Source: DASUBV01 sp036510065
GTDB lineage: Bacteria > Actinomycetota > Actinomycetes > Streptosporangiales > Streptosporangiaceae
Assembly (NCBI GenBank): GCA_036510065.1
Contig: DATCEO010000017.1
Location: 62,001 to 126,000 of the forward strand
Direction: 5' to 3'
Length of the DNA stretch: 64,000 nucleotides
The notes below the pieces were generated by a model. It was not told the DNA's origin. It saw only the letters and a program-made list of their open reading frames with translations, and did no database searches. Position 1 is the first letter of the stretch. Every line of letters starts with the position of its first letter. The position numbers and the translations under genes were made by a program. Below are positions 34,636 through 42,537 of this stretch, piece after piece.

Positions 34636-35038
34636 CTAGCCGGCCGGGTACGGTGCGAGCTGGCTCCTGATCGCGGTGACCGCGCGGCCGAAGTACCGGT
34701 GGCTGGCCGGCCTGGTCAGCAGGTCGGCCAGGGCGAGCAGGTCCAGCGCCGCGCTGACCTCGGGCCAGTCCGGCGGCAGCTCGCCCCCGCTGTCGCGGAA
34801 GCCGCCGGTGAACCTCGGGGGACAGGACGCCCAGGGCCGGGCCGGCGGCCCGGCACTGCTCGACGAACTCCGGCAGGTCCGGCAGGTCCTGCGGCGCGGG
34901 CTGCAGCGTGGCGTCGGTGAAGAAGCCGCCGCGCTCGAAGGAGACGGTGCCGATGGCGGCCAGCACCCGGCCCGCGGCCTGGCCTAGTCCGGCGCGATCG
35001 CTCTCGCCGGGTGCGGTGAGCGCTGCGCCTAGCGGCAC
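34636..35038 (-). pseudogene. Degraded remnant, possibly of an aminoglycoside-phosphotransferase-like gene
   Basis: Reading leftward from about 35038, protein-like sequence is present: GRVLAAIGTVSFERGGFFTDATLQ and DLPDLPEFVEQCRAAGPALGVLSP. The frame then breaks at a run of five C (plus-strand G at 34817-34821) and continues one frame over as RFTGGFRDSGGELPPDW and LDLLALADLLTRPASHRYFGRAV to a TAG at 34636. The pattern (helical front part, DLADLLTRP-like ending) recalls phosphotransferase-family proteins, but the catalytic HGD-type loop is absent and the N-terminal lobe is missing. The family guess is weak; the frameshifted, truncated state is seen directly. Confidence 0.4.
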
Positions 35039-35163
35039 GCCGGGGACGTGGCGGCCCGGCTCAGCGTGCAGAGCCGGTCCCGGTGAGCGGGCCGGGGGCG
35101 GTCCGCTCGACGGTCACATCCAGGGCGCGAAGATGCCGGCCGGGCGGTCACCGCGCTGGCGGG

Positions 35164-37143
35164 TCAGGTCGGCTGGGCCAGCGCGCGGGTCAGCGCGGGG
35201 GCGATCTGCGCCAGGCCGGACACCGGCGCGCTGATCCCGCCGCCGCGCCGGGCCAGCGCGGCGGCGGCCCGCTCCGCCTGCGGCGAGGGCAGCGGGCACA
35301 GCACGTGCAGCCGGTCGATGCCGCTGAGCGCGGCGGCCGGATCGCCGCCGGCGGTCCGCAGGCAGTCCGACAGCAGCACGGTCACCCGCTCGCCGGCGGG
35401 CGCTCCGGCTAGCTGGGCAGCTGCCGCCCGGAGCGCGCCGGCCAGGTCGGTCATCCCGTGGCCGCGCAGCCCGACCAGCTCGCCGACGAGGTCCTCGGGG
35501 TCCCGGCGGGCATCCAGGGCCTGCAGCACGGTGGTGCCGTGGCCGAACGCGACGACGGCCGGGTCCAGCCGCCGGTCCGGGGCGAGCACCACGCTGGCCG
35601 CGGCCACCGCGGCGATGGCGACGGCGAGCCCGGTCATGGACCCGCTGGTGTCGATGAGCAGGCAGGTCGCCCGGCGGCTGGCGCGCCAGGACCGGGTGAC
35701 CAGGGCGTCGGGCGGCGGCGGCCAGGTGCCCGGCCACCGGTCCAGGGTGGCGTCCAGGTCCAGATCGCCGTCCGCGGCGGAGCTGGGCCCCAGGCGGCGG
35801 GTGCCGCGGGCCGGGCTCCAGCCGGCCGCGCCGAGGCGGACGAACACCCGAGCCGCCAGCCGCCGCGCGGCGGCGCGCAGCTCCCCGTCGGTGGCCAGGG
35901 CCAGGTCAGCGAGCAGGGTGGCGGTGGTGTCGGGGTCGTCGGCCAGCAGCCGGGCCAGCGCGTCGGCGTCCAGCCGACCAGCCTCCGGGGACACCTCGCC
36001 GAACCCGGCGTGCCGGGCCGCGAGCTCGGCGCGGCTGATTGTCCGCCGCCCGGTGCCCCGGGCGCGGTCACGGCGGAGGCTGGAGCGGGACGAGCCGCGC
36101 GGCCCGCCGCCGGCATCCGGCGGCGGGCCGTCAGCTTTTCCCCGGCCGTCCCGGGAGGCGCCGCTGGCCGCCTGGTGACCGGGCTGGCCTGCGGCAGCCT
36201 CGTCAGGAGTCATCCCGGCGCTCCCGGCCGGCTGGCCCGGCTCGTCCGGCCCGGCGGCCTCGTCCGGCCCGGCGGCCTCGTCCGGCCCGGCAGCCTCATC
36301 CGGCTCAGCGGCCCAGAGCTGGCCCAGCAGCTCGTCCAGAACCGACTCTGGGCTGCGGTCGCAGCCGTCGGCCACCCGGATCCGCCCCGACAGCGCCGCC
36401 CAGGCGGCGTCCCTGGTGGTGTCGCGGGTCATCCGCCGCTCGCCGCGCAGCCGCGTCAGCCCGGTGAGCAGCAGGACCAGGTCGATCGCGCCCCGCACCG
36501 ACGCGCCGGTGCGCACGTCGCGATGCGTGCGGGTGGCCCGGGTCAGGGCCACCGCGAACTCGGTGACCGGGCCGCTGACGCCGGTCACCGCGGTGGTGAT
36601 GGCCTGCTCGGCAGCCGCGTCCTGGTAGCCGAGCACCACCCGGCAGATCCGGTCGGCGATGGCCTGGCTGACCCGCGCGGTGCCGACGGCGTCGAACGGG
36701 TTCATCGCGGCGATCAGCCGGAAGTCGGCGTCGGCCCGCACCAGCCCCAGCCGGGGGACGGCGATCTCGCCCTCGGCCAGGACCGTGATGAGGACGTTCA
36801 GCGTCTCTTCCGGGATCCGGTTGAACTCCTCCAGGTACAGCAGGGCGCCCCCGCGCATGGCCTGGAGCAGCGGCCCGTCGGTGAAGCTGGCCGTCACGTA
36901 GCCCGCCGCCAGCACCTGCGCCGGGTCGTACTGCCCGACGAGGCGGGCCGGCGTCAGCTCGGCGTTCCCCTCGACGAACACGACATCGCGCCCGGCCTGG
37001 CATGCGATGTCGCGCAGCAGCGTGGACTTGCCCGTGCCGGGCGGCCCCTCGATCACGACGTGGCGGCCGGCCTCCAGCGCGACGGTGAGGACCTGGCGCT
37101 CGCGCCGCAGCCCGACGACGAGCGCCGGGCTGCCGGGCGTCAC
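35164..37143 (-). CDS. Fused MoxR-type AAA+ ATPase and von Willebrand A domain protein
   Basis: A 659-residue protein. The N-terminal AAA+ domain has Walker A VIEGPPGTGKSTLL (~31-44), Walker B GALLYLEEFNRIPEET (~100) and a sensor Asn in IAAMNPFDAVGTARVSQAIADR, as in MoxR/CobS/ChlI proteins. A ~120-residue disordered linker (Ala/Gly/Asp-rich, with a DEAAGP repeat) follows. The C-terminal VWA domain has the metal-ion MIDAS motif CLLIDTSGSMTG (~475), GHGMTDLAGALRAA and VLLSDCL. Usually the ATPase and VWA partner are separate, as in ChlI/ChlD or CoxD/CoxE; here both are in one chain, the BchD-like arrangement. It probably remodels or inserts metal into an unknown client. GTG start at 37143; the neighbouring alcohol dehydrogenase gene starts 1.1 kb upstream on the same strand. 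Confidence 0.8.
   Translation of the reverse strand: MTPGSPALVVGLRRERQVLTVALEAGRHVVIEGPPGTGKSTLLRDIACQAGRDVVFVEGNAELTPARLVGQYDPAQVLAAGYVTASFTDGPLLQAMRGGALLYLEEFNRIPEETLNVLITVLAEGEIAVPRLGLVRADADFRLIAAMNPFDAVGTARVSQAIADRICRVVLGYQDAAAEQAITTAVTGVSGPVTEFAVALTRATRTHRDVRTGASVRGAIDLVLLLTGLTRLRGERRMTRDTTRDAAWAALSGRIRVADGCDRSPESVLDELLGQLWAAEPDEAAGPDEAAGPDEAAGPDEPGQPAGSAGMTPDEAAAGQPGHQAASGASRDGRGKADGPPPDAGGGPRGSSRSSLRRDRARGTGRRTISRAELAARHAGFGEVSPEAGRLDADALARLLADDPDTTATLLADLALATDGELRAAARRLAARVFVRLGAAGWSPARGTRRLGPSSAADGDLDLDATLDRWPGTWPPPPDALVTRSWRASRRATCLLIDTSGSMTGLAVAIAAVAAASVVLAPDRRLDPAVVAFGHGTTVLQALDARRDPEDLVGELVGLRGHGMTDLAGALRAAAAQLAGAPAGERVTVLLSDCLRTAGGDPAAALSGIDRLHVLCPLPSPQAERAAAALARRGGGISAPVSGLAQIAPALTRALAQPT
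36241..36312 (-). repeat. Four 18-nt in-frame repeats encoding DEAAGP units
   Basis: A unit close to CTCGTCCGGCCCGGCGGC recurs at 36241, 36259, 36277 and 36295 (the last two diverging). It encodes the DEAAGP-DEAAGP-DEAAGP-DEPGQP stretch in the linker between the AAA+ and VWA domains. The length is a multiple of three, so copy changes keep the frame. Confidence 0.8.
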
Positions 37144-37161
37144 GGCATCATCTCGCGCGGG

Positions 37162-38277
37162 TCACGAGGTGGGGTGCAGGATGACACCGCGGATGTTCTT
37201 GCCGTCCAGCAGGTCCTGGTAGCCCTGGTTGACCTCGTCCAGGGTGTACGTCGAGGTGATCAGCTCATCCAGCTTCAGGTCGCCGGACCGGTACAGCTCC
37301 ACCATGCGGGGAATGTCGTGGAACGGGTCACCGGAGCCGAACAGGCTGCCCTGGATCCGCTTCTCGAACAGGGTCAGGATGGCGCCCGGCAGCTCGATCG
37401 TGTTCTTGGTCGGATCCGACAGCCCGGTCACCACGACCGTGCCGCCCTTGCGGATGGCGTGGAAGGCGCTCGTCACGACCTCGGAGGTCACCACGCCGAC
37501 CGTGACGATGGCCTTGTCGGCGCCGACGCCGCGGGTGAGCTGGGTAATCAGCTCCTGGGCCTCCTCCGCGGTGGCGCAGCTGTGCGTGGCCCCGAGCTGC
37601 TCGGCCGCCTCGCGCTTGTTGGCCAGCGGGTCGATCGCGACCACGTTGCGGGCCCCGGCCAGGGCGGCGCCCTGCACGGAGTTGATGCCGATGCCGCCGA
37701 TGCCGTAGATCGCGATGGTGTCGCCGGGCTCGGTGGCGGCGGCGTGCACCGCCGAGCCGAAGCCGGTCGGGACCCCGCAGCCGATGAGGACCACCTTGTC
37801 CAGGGGCAGGTCGTCGTCCACCTTGATGGCCGAGTTCTCGGAGATAACGGCCCGCTCGGAGAACGTGCCGAGCATGCACATGCCGCCGAGGTCCTCGCCG
37901 TCGGCATGGAACCGGTAGGTGCCGTCCGGCAGCGAGCCGTCGAGGATGGTGGCGCCCATGTCACAGAGGTTGGACTTGCCGGTCGCGCACCACCGGCAGT
38001 GCCCGCAGACCGGGAGGAACGAGCAGATGACGTGGTCACCGGGCTGCAGCCGGGTCACGCCCGGGCCGACCTCCTCGATGATGCCCGCGCCCTCGTGACC
38101 GCCGACGATCGGGAAGCGCGGCACCAGGTCGCCGTGCCGCAGGTGCTCGTCGGAATGACACAGGCCCGACGCCACGTAGCGGATCAGCACCTCACCAGTC
38201 TTCGGGGGGTCCAGGTCGATCTCGGTGACCTCGAAATCCTGGCCGGTCCCGCGCAGAATGGCAGCCTTCGTCTTCAT
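37162..38277 (-). CDS. NDMA-dependent (mycothiol-type) zinc alcohol dehydrogenase
   Basis: A 371-residue medium-chain dehydrogenase. Catalytic zinc ligands are seen in SGLCHSDEH (Cys ~39) and GGHEGAG (His ~60); the structural zinc Cys cluster is PVCGHCRWCATGKSNLC (~90-106). The NAD fold has IYGIGGIGINSVQGAALAGA. Overall it matches the NDMA-dependent alcohol dehydrogenase / mycothiol-dependent formaldehyde dehydrogenase group of actinobacteria, which bind NAD very tightly. A GGAGG site precedes the ATG. Substrate (primary alcohol versus S-hydroxymethyl-mycothiol) cannot be settled from motifs. It lies 18 bases upstream of the MoxR-VWA gene on the same strand. Confidence 0.88.
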   Translation of the reverse strand: MKTKAAILRGTGQDFEVTEIDLDPPKTGEVLIRYVASGLCHSDEHLRHGDLVPRFPIVGGHEGAGIIEEVGPGVTRLQPGDHVICSFLPVCGHCRWCATGKSNLCDMGATILDGSLPDGTYRFHADGEDLGGMCMLGTFSERAVISENSAIKVDDDLPLDKVVLIGCGVPTGFGSAVHAAATEPGDTIAIYGIGGIGINSVQGAALAGARNVVAIDPLANKREAAEQLGATHSCATAEEAQELITQLTRGVGADKAIVTVGVVTSEVVTSAFHAIRKGGTVVVTGLSDPTKNTIELPGAILTLFEKRIQGSLFGSGDPFHDIPRMVELYRSGDLKLDELITSTYTLDEVNQGYQDLLDGKNIRGVILHPTS

Positions 38278-38436
38278 TGTCCCTCCTCGTTCGCGGCCTC
38301 GCTGCTGGCGCAGGCGGCCATGAGAGTCACCATAGATCGGACACGGTCATCAGGAACACCCCCGCTGGCACCCCGCCAGGCGGCCGGGACCGGGGGCCTG
38401 CGGCCCGGCTGGCGCCCGCGGGGTCATGATGGGCTG

Positions 38437-39210
38437 GTGGAAACTGACGATCGCGCGGCCGCCCTGGATGCCGCCGTGCCCGCCGGCTCCTGCCCGTTCA
38501 CCATCGACCGGCCGGCGATGACGCAGCGCTGGGAGCGGCTGACGTTCCTGCACTGGTCGGCCGACCCGGCGGTGGTGCAGCGCCTGCTGCCCGCGGGGCT
38601 GAGCGTCGATACCTTCGGCGGCGCGGCCTGGGTCGGGCTGGTGCCGTTCTTCATGCACGTCGGCACGGGCGGCGGCCACCAGGCCCCGTGGGCCTCGGAC
38701 TTCTGCGAGACCAACGTCCGGACGTACGTGCGCGACCGGGACGGGCGATCCGGGATCTGGTTCTTCTCCCTGGACGCCGCGCGGCTGGGCGCGGTGGCCG
38801 TCGCCCGGGCAGGGTACCGGCTGCCCTACTACTGGTCGGCCATGCGGCTGGCCGAGCGCCCCGGCCAGGTCGCTTACACCTGCCGTCGCCGCTGGCCCGG
38901 CCCGCGCGGCACCGCCAGCCGGGTCGTCGTCAGCATCGGTGCCCCCTACCAGGCCAGCGAGCTCACCGACCGCGACCATTTCCTGACCGCCCGGTGGCTG
39001 CTGTTCAGCGTGGCCGGCGCCCGGCAGCAGTACGCGCGGGCGTGCCACCAGCCCTGGCCGCTGCACCACGCGCGGGCGGCGCTCGTCGACGACCAGCTGA
39101 TCGCGGCGGCCGGGCTGCCGCCGTCCCTCGGCGATCCGCTGGTGCACTACTCGCCGGGCGTGGACGTCCGGATCGGGCTGCCCGAGCGCTGCCCGCCGTC
39201 GGGGAGCTAG
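38437..39210 (+). CDS. DUF2071 family protein
   Basis: A 257-residue cytoplasmic protein of the DUF2071 (YqjF-like) family. Typical segments are RPAMTQRWERLTFLHWSADPAVVQRLLPAGLSVDTFGGAAWVGLVPF, SDFCETNVRTYVRDRDGRSGIWFFSLDAARLGAVAVARAGYRLPYYWSAM and FLTARWLLFS. The family is widespread and has no established reaction. The GTG at 38437 has CATGAT six bases before it, a leaderless-type signal; longer open frame upstream is antisense to other genes. It overlaps the convergent histidine phosphatase gene by four bases. Confidence 0.8.
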   Translation: METDDRAAALDAAVPAGSCPFTIDRPAMTQRWERLTFLHWSADPAVVQRLLPAGLSVDTFGGAAWVGLVPFFMHVGTGGGHQAPWASDFCETNVRTYVRDRDGRSGIWFFSLDAARLGAVAVARAGYRLPYYWSAMRLAERPGQVAYTCRRRWPGPRGTASRVVVSIGAPYQASELTDRDHFLTARWLLFSVAGARQQYARACHQPWPLHHARAALVDDQLIAAAGLPPSLGDPLVHYSPGVDVRIGLPERCPPSGS

Positions 39211-39902
39211 CGGGCCTCTTCCAGGTGCGCGGTGTCGTTGAACCCGCGGACGATCCAGCGGTCGCCGGCTACCACCAGGCGGGAGATGGACGCGTTGTCC
39301 GCGCCGAGGAAGGCGAACGGCCGGGAGCCGGCCGCCAGGGCCAGCGCCTGCCCGATGACGCCGCCGTGCACGACGACGGCCACCACCTGGTCAGGATGGG
39401 CGGCCGCCACCCGGCGCAGCGCGCCGCCGACCCGGGCCGCGAACGCGCTGGCCGGCTCGGCGCCGGGGATGACATCCCAGCGCTCCTCCGCCCACATGCG
39501 CTGGGCGAGCGGGTGCTGCTCGGCCACCATCTTGCGGAACAGCCCGGCTTCCCAGTCGCCCAGGAACACCTCCCGCAGGCCCGGCTCCACCTGCGGGGTC
39601 AGCCCGAGGCGCGCGGCCAGCGGCGCCGCGGTCTGCGCGGTGCGGCGCAGCGTGGTCACGTAGATGGCGTCGATGCGGCTGCGCGCCAGGCGGCCGGCCA
39701 GCCGCTGCGCCTGGTCGTGCCCGCTCCGGTCGAGCGCGGGATCCGCGTGCCCGTCCACCAGCGGAAACGGGTCGTCCGGGTTCGCGGCCTCAGACTCGCC
39801 GTGCCGGATGAGCAGCAGTTCGGCGGCGCCCGGCTGCGGGCGAAAGCGCGCCTGGCGGTAGGCGGCGGCACCGGGCTGGGGATCGCTGGCGGGTGTGACC
39901 AC
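39207..39902 (-). CDS. Histidine phosphatase (phosphoglycerate mutase-like) family protein
   Basis: A 231-residue 2H-type phosphatase. The phosphohistidine motif is ELLLIRHGESEA (~28-39); other active-site residues are Arg in TLRRTAQTAAPLA, Glu in REVFLGDWEAG and the second His in VAVVVHGGVIGQAL (~180). Members include acid phosphatases and cofactor-dependent mutases; the specific substrate is not deducible. The GTG at 39902 follows TAGTCT by six bases with no ribosome site, a leaderless pattern. Confidence 0.87.
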   Translation of the reverse strand: MVTPASDPQPGAAAYRQARFRPQPGAAELLLIRHGESEAANPDDPFPLVDGHADPALDRSGHDQAQRLAGRLARSRIDAIYVTTLRRTAQTAAPLAARLGLTPQVEPGLREVFLGDWEAGLFRKMVAEQHPLAQRMWAEERWDVIPGAEPASAFAARVGGALRRVAAAHPDQVVAVVVHGGVIGQALALAAGSRPFAFLGADNASISRLVVAGDRWIVRGFNDTAHLEEAR

Positions 39903-39935
39903 GTGCGAAGACTAGCCGCCGTGCCGGGCCGCGGC

Positions 39936-41309
39936 TCAGCTGGCCGCCGCTACCTGCGGCCCGGTCCGGGCCCGCCACCAGTCCTGGCCCGGCTCGGGCA
40001 GCGTGTAGATGGGGTCGTAGTACTCATGCTGGCGGTCCAGGGCCAGCTCATCGCCCGCTTCCACGCCCGTGCGGTAGTTCTTGGTCCAGTACGAGATGCC
40101 GAGCTCGCGGTCGTACCGGGCCACCTGGTGCACCCAGCGCTTGCCGACGTAGGGGACGTCGCAGATGAAGCGGGGAGTGGCGAACCCGGGCAGGTACCCC
40201 ATGATGTCGTGCTGGAGCTGCTGGGCCTCGCCCAGCGACAGCCGCCAGTGCTCGCTGTTGGGGATCATGTCGCACATGTAGAAGTAGTACGGCATGATCT
40301 TGGCGTCGTCGAGCAGGGCGAAGCACAGGTCCAGCAGGGCCTGCGCGCTGTCGTTGGTGCCGCGCAGCAGGACGCCCTGGTTGCGGACGTCCCTGATGCC
40401 CGTGTCCAGCAGCGCCCTGGCCGCGCTGGCCACCAGCGGCGTCACCGACTGGGCCGAGTTGACGTGCGTGTGGACCGCGATGCTGACGTCCCGCTCGGCG
40501 GCCCTGGCCGCCAGCCGCTCCATCCCCGAGCGGACCTGGCCGGTCAGCCAGTACTGCGGCAGGCCCATCAGGGCCTTGGTGGCCAGCCGGATGTCGCGGA
40601 CGCTGGGCACGTCGATGAGGTCGCTGACGAACGCCTCCAGGCGCGGCCAGGGCAGGTTGGCCACGTCGCCGCCGGAGACCACCACGTCGCGCACGCCCGG
40701 GGTCCGCCGCAGGTAGGTGATCATGGCGCCGAGCCGGTCCTCGCGCGGCAGGCCGAACTTGTGCTTGTCGATCAGCGGGGTCGGGTTCCCGACCAGGTCC
40801 ATCCGGGTGCAGTGCCCGCAGTACTGCGGGCAGGTGGGCAGGACCTCGGCCAGCACCTTGGTCGGGTACCGGTGCGTCAGCCCTTCGACGGCCCACATCT
40901 CCGCCTCGTGCAGGGAATCGCGGGACGCCTCCGGGTGCGAGGGCCAGTCGGCGCGGCGGTCGCTGAACACCGGGATCATGTACCGGCGGACCGGGTCGGC
41001 GTAGAACGCGTCGGTGAAGCCGGCCGCGTCCGCCGCGACCAGCGGCGCCATGGTGTTGATCATCTGCGGCGGGACCAGCATCGACATCGTGGCCCGCTCC
41101 GCCTGGTCCCGCTCCAGGTCGGCGTAGAACCGCTCCGACAGGCCGGCGCCCAGCACCTCGCGGAGCTGGCGGATGTTCTTGACGCAGTGCGCGCGCTGCC
41201 ACTGGGCCGATGCCCATTCCGCAGGCGTCACCGCGGCCCAGCCCGGCAGCCGCCGCCAGTCCGGCTCTACCAGCTCCCGGTGCCGGTAGCTGTATGGCTG
41301 GTCACTCAT
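39936..41309 (-). CDS. kamA: Lysine 2,3-aminomutase
   Basis: A 457-residue radical-SAM, PLP-dependent enzyme converting L-lysine to L-beta-lysine. The cluster motif is LPTCPQYCGHCTRMDLVG (Cys 160, 164, 167; CxxxCxxC spacing). SAM/PLP-binding surroundings DVVVSGGDVANLPW and IRLATKALMG match KamA-type proteins. The PLP lysine is probably in FICDVPYVGKRWVH, at the place of the family's GGGGK motif, here less Gly-rich. GGAAGG lies upstream of the ATG. The gene is divergent from kdd-kamD-kamE-kal with 125 bases between starts, fixing its role in lysine catabolism rather than EF-P modification. The ~40-residue C-terminal extension may be for oligomerisation, as in clostridial KamA. Confidence 0.88.
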   Translation of the reverse strand: MSDQPYSYRHRELVEPDWRRLPGWAAVTPAEWASAQWQRAHCVKNIRQLREVLGAGLSERFYADLERDQAERATMSMLVPPQMINTMAPLVAADAAGFTDAFYADPVRRYMIPVFSDRRADWPSHPEASRDSLHEAEMWAVEGLTHRYPTKVLAEVLPTCPQYCGHCTRMDLVGNPTPLIDKHKFGLPREDRLGAMITYLRRTPGVRDVVVSGGDVANLPWPRLEAFVSDLIDVPSVRDIRLATKALMGLPQYWLTGQVRSGMERLAARAAERDVSIAVHTHVNSAQSVTPLVASAARALLDTGIRDVRNQGVLLRGTNDSAQALLDLCFALLDDAKIMPYYFYMCDMIPNSEHWRLSLGEAQQLQHDIMGYLPGFATPRFICDVPYVGKRWVHQVARYDRELGISYWTKNYRTGVEAGDELALDRQHEYYDPIYTLPEPGQDWWRARTGPQVAAAS

Positions 41310-41375
41310 TGGCCGCGCCTACCTTCCGGACAAAAGACCTTAGTTCCGGCACATTACGCAAGAACATACTGTCGG

Positions 41376-41381
41376 TATAGT
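41376..41381 (+). promoter_or_regulatory. Candidate -10 box of the kdd-kamDE-kal operon
   Basis: TATAGT matches the -10 consensus at five of six positions and stands out in this GC-rich DNA; a weak -35 (ATTACG, 41353-41358) lies 17 bases upstream. Predicted transcription starts near 41388, giving a leader of about 47 bases before the GTG at 41435. The same interval carries GCACA...TGTGC arms (41350-41354 and 41383-41387) that could be an operator. Confidence 0.45.
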
Positions 41382-41434
41382 GCTGTGCAGGAAATTCTAC
41401 TGAATCTAGCCGATCGACAGGAAGGATGGTACAG

Positions 41435-42535
41435 GTGACCCGATCCCAGCTTTACCCGGACGTGGCGCCGCTGGGCCTGCACCGGGTCCTGGAGCCCTGC
41501 GGGGTGCTGCCCCAGGCGGCCCGGCAGCTGGACGCCCGGGCGGCCATCTGGCCCGACGAGGTGCGGGTAGCCGTGCAGCGGCTCAACCTCGACGCCGCGT
41601 CCTTCCGCCAGCTCAGCGAGGCGACCGGGGGAGACCCGGCGGCGCTCCGGGCGGCGGTGCTGGAGATCGTGGCCAGCCGGGGCAAGATGCAGAATCCCGT
41701 CACCGGCTCGGGCGGCATGCTCACCGGCGTGGTCGAGGAGGTGGGGCCGTGCTCACCGCTGGGGCTGACGCCGGGGGACCGGATCGCCACGCTGGTCTCC
41801 CTGAGCCTCACCCCGCTGGTGATCAGCGACGGGCTGGCCCGCTGGGACGGCCGGTCCGAGCAGGTTCCCTGCGCCGGTCACGCGATCTTGTTCGGCCGGT
41901 CGATCGCCGCGGTCCTGCCGGACGACCTGCCCGCCGAGCTGGCCCTGGCCGTGCTGGACGTCTGCGGCGCCCCCGCGCTGACCAGCCGCGTCGTCGTGGC
42001 CAGCGCGCGGCGGCGCCCGGCCGGCCCGGGGCCGGTGGTGGCCATCCTCGGCGCCGCCGGGAAGAGCGGGTCGCTGTCGGCGGCGGCCGCCCGGCAGGCC
42101 GGGGCCAGCAAGGTCATTGGCGTCGTGCCGCACGAGGCCGAGGCCGCGCTGCTGCGCGCGGCCGGCGCCGGGAGTGAGCCGGGCGGCCCGCTGGCCGACG
42201 AGATCGTCATCGCCGACGCGCGGGACCCGGTTGCCGTCTCCGCCGCCGTCGGCCGGGCGGGCGGTCCCGCCGACGTCACCGTGGTCTGCGTGGACGTGCC
42301 CGGCTGCGAGGGCGGCGCGATCCTGGCCACCGCGGACGGCGGCACCGTTATCTTCTTCTCGATGGCCACGTCGTTCAGCGCGGCGGCCCTGGGGGCCGAG
42401 GGCATGGCGGCCGACGTCACCATGCTGGTGGGCAACGGGTACGTGCCCGGCCACGCGGAGCTGGCCCTGGACCTGATCCGGTCGCAGCCGGGCGTCCGGG
42501 CCCTGTTCGCCCGCAGGATCGGGCCGGAGGAATAG
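41435..42535 (+). CDS. kdd: L-erythro-3,5-diaminohexanoate dehydrogenase
   Basis: A 366-residue NAD(P)-dependent dehydrogenase that oxidatively deaminates 3,5-diaminohexanoate to 5-amino-3-oxohexanoate. The family N-terminus (LYPDVAPLGLHRVLEPCGVLPQAARQLD) and PDEVRVAVQRLNLDAASFRQL, the GRGKMQNPVTGSGGMLTG-like segment (here SRGKMQNPVTGSGGML), and the NAD fold VVAILGAAGKSGSLSAAAARQAGA identify it. GTG at 41435 is preferred over ATG 41426 because AGGAAGG (41419-41425) touches that ATG but is nine bases from the GTG. It is the first gene of the operon; kamD follows after two bases. Confidence 0.88.
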   Translation: MTRSQLYPDVAPLGLHRVLEPCGVLPQAARQLDARAAIWPDEVRVAVQRLNLDAASFRQLSEATGGDPAALRAAVLEIVASRGKMQNPVTGSGGMLTGVVEEVGPCSPLGLTPGDRIATLVSLSLTPLVISDGLARWDGRSEQVPCAGHAILFGRSIAAVLPDDLPAELALAVLDVCGAPALTSRVVVASARRRPAGPGPVVAILGAAGKSGSLSAAAARQAGASKVIGVVPHEAEAALLRAAGAGSEPGGPLADEIVIADARDPVAVSAAVGRAGGPADVTVVCVDVPGCEGGAILATADGGTVIFFSMATSFSAAALGAEGMAADVTMLVGNGYVPGHAELALDLIRSQPGVRALFARRIGPEE

Positions 42536-42537
42536 CG

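Noticed and set aside
35458..38436. Long plus-strand open frame leading into the DUF2071 gene
   Set aside because: It is antisense to the MoxR-VWA and alcohol dehydrogenase genes and has low-complexity sequence; the real DUF2071 start is the GTG at 38437.
41426..41434. ATG at 41426 as the start of kdd
   Set aside because: The ribosome-binding sequence AGGAAGG directly abuts this ATG; the GTG at 41435 has a normal nine-base spacing.
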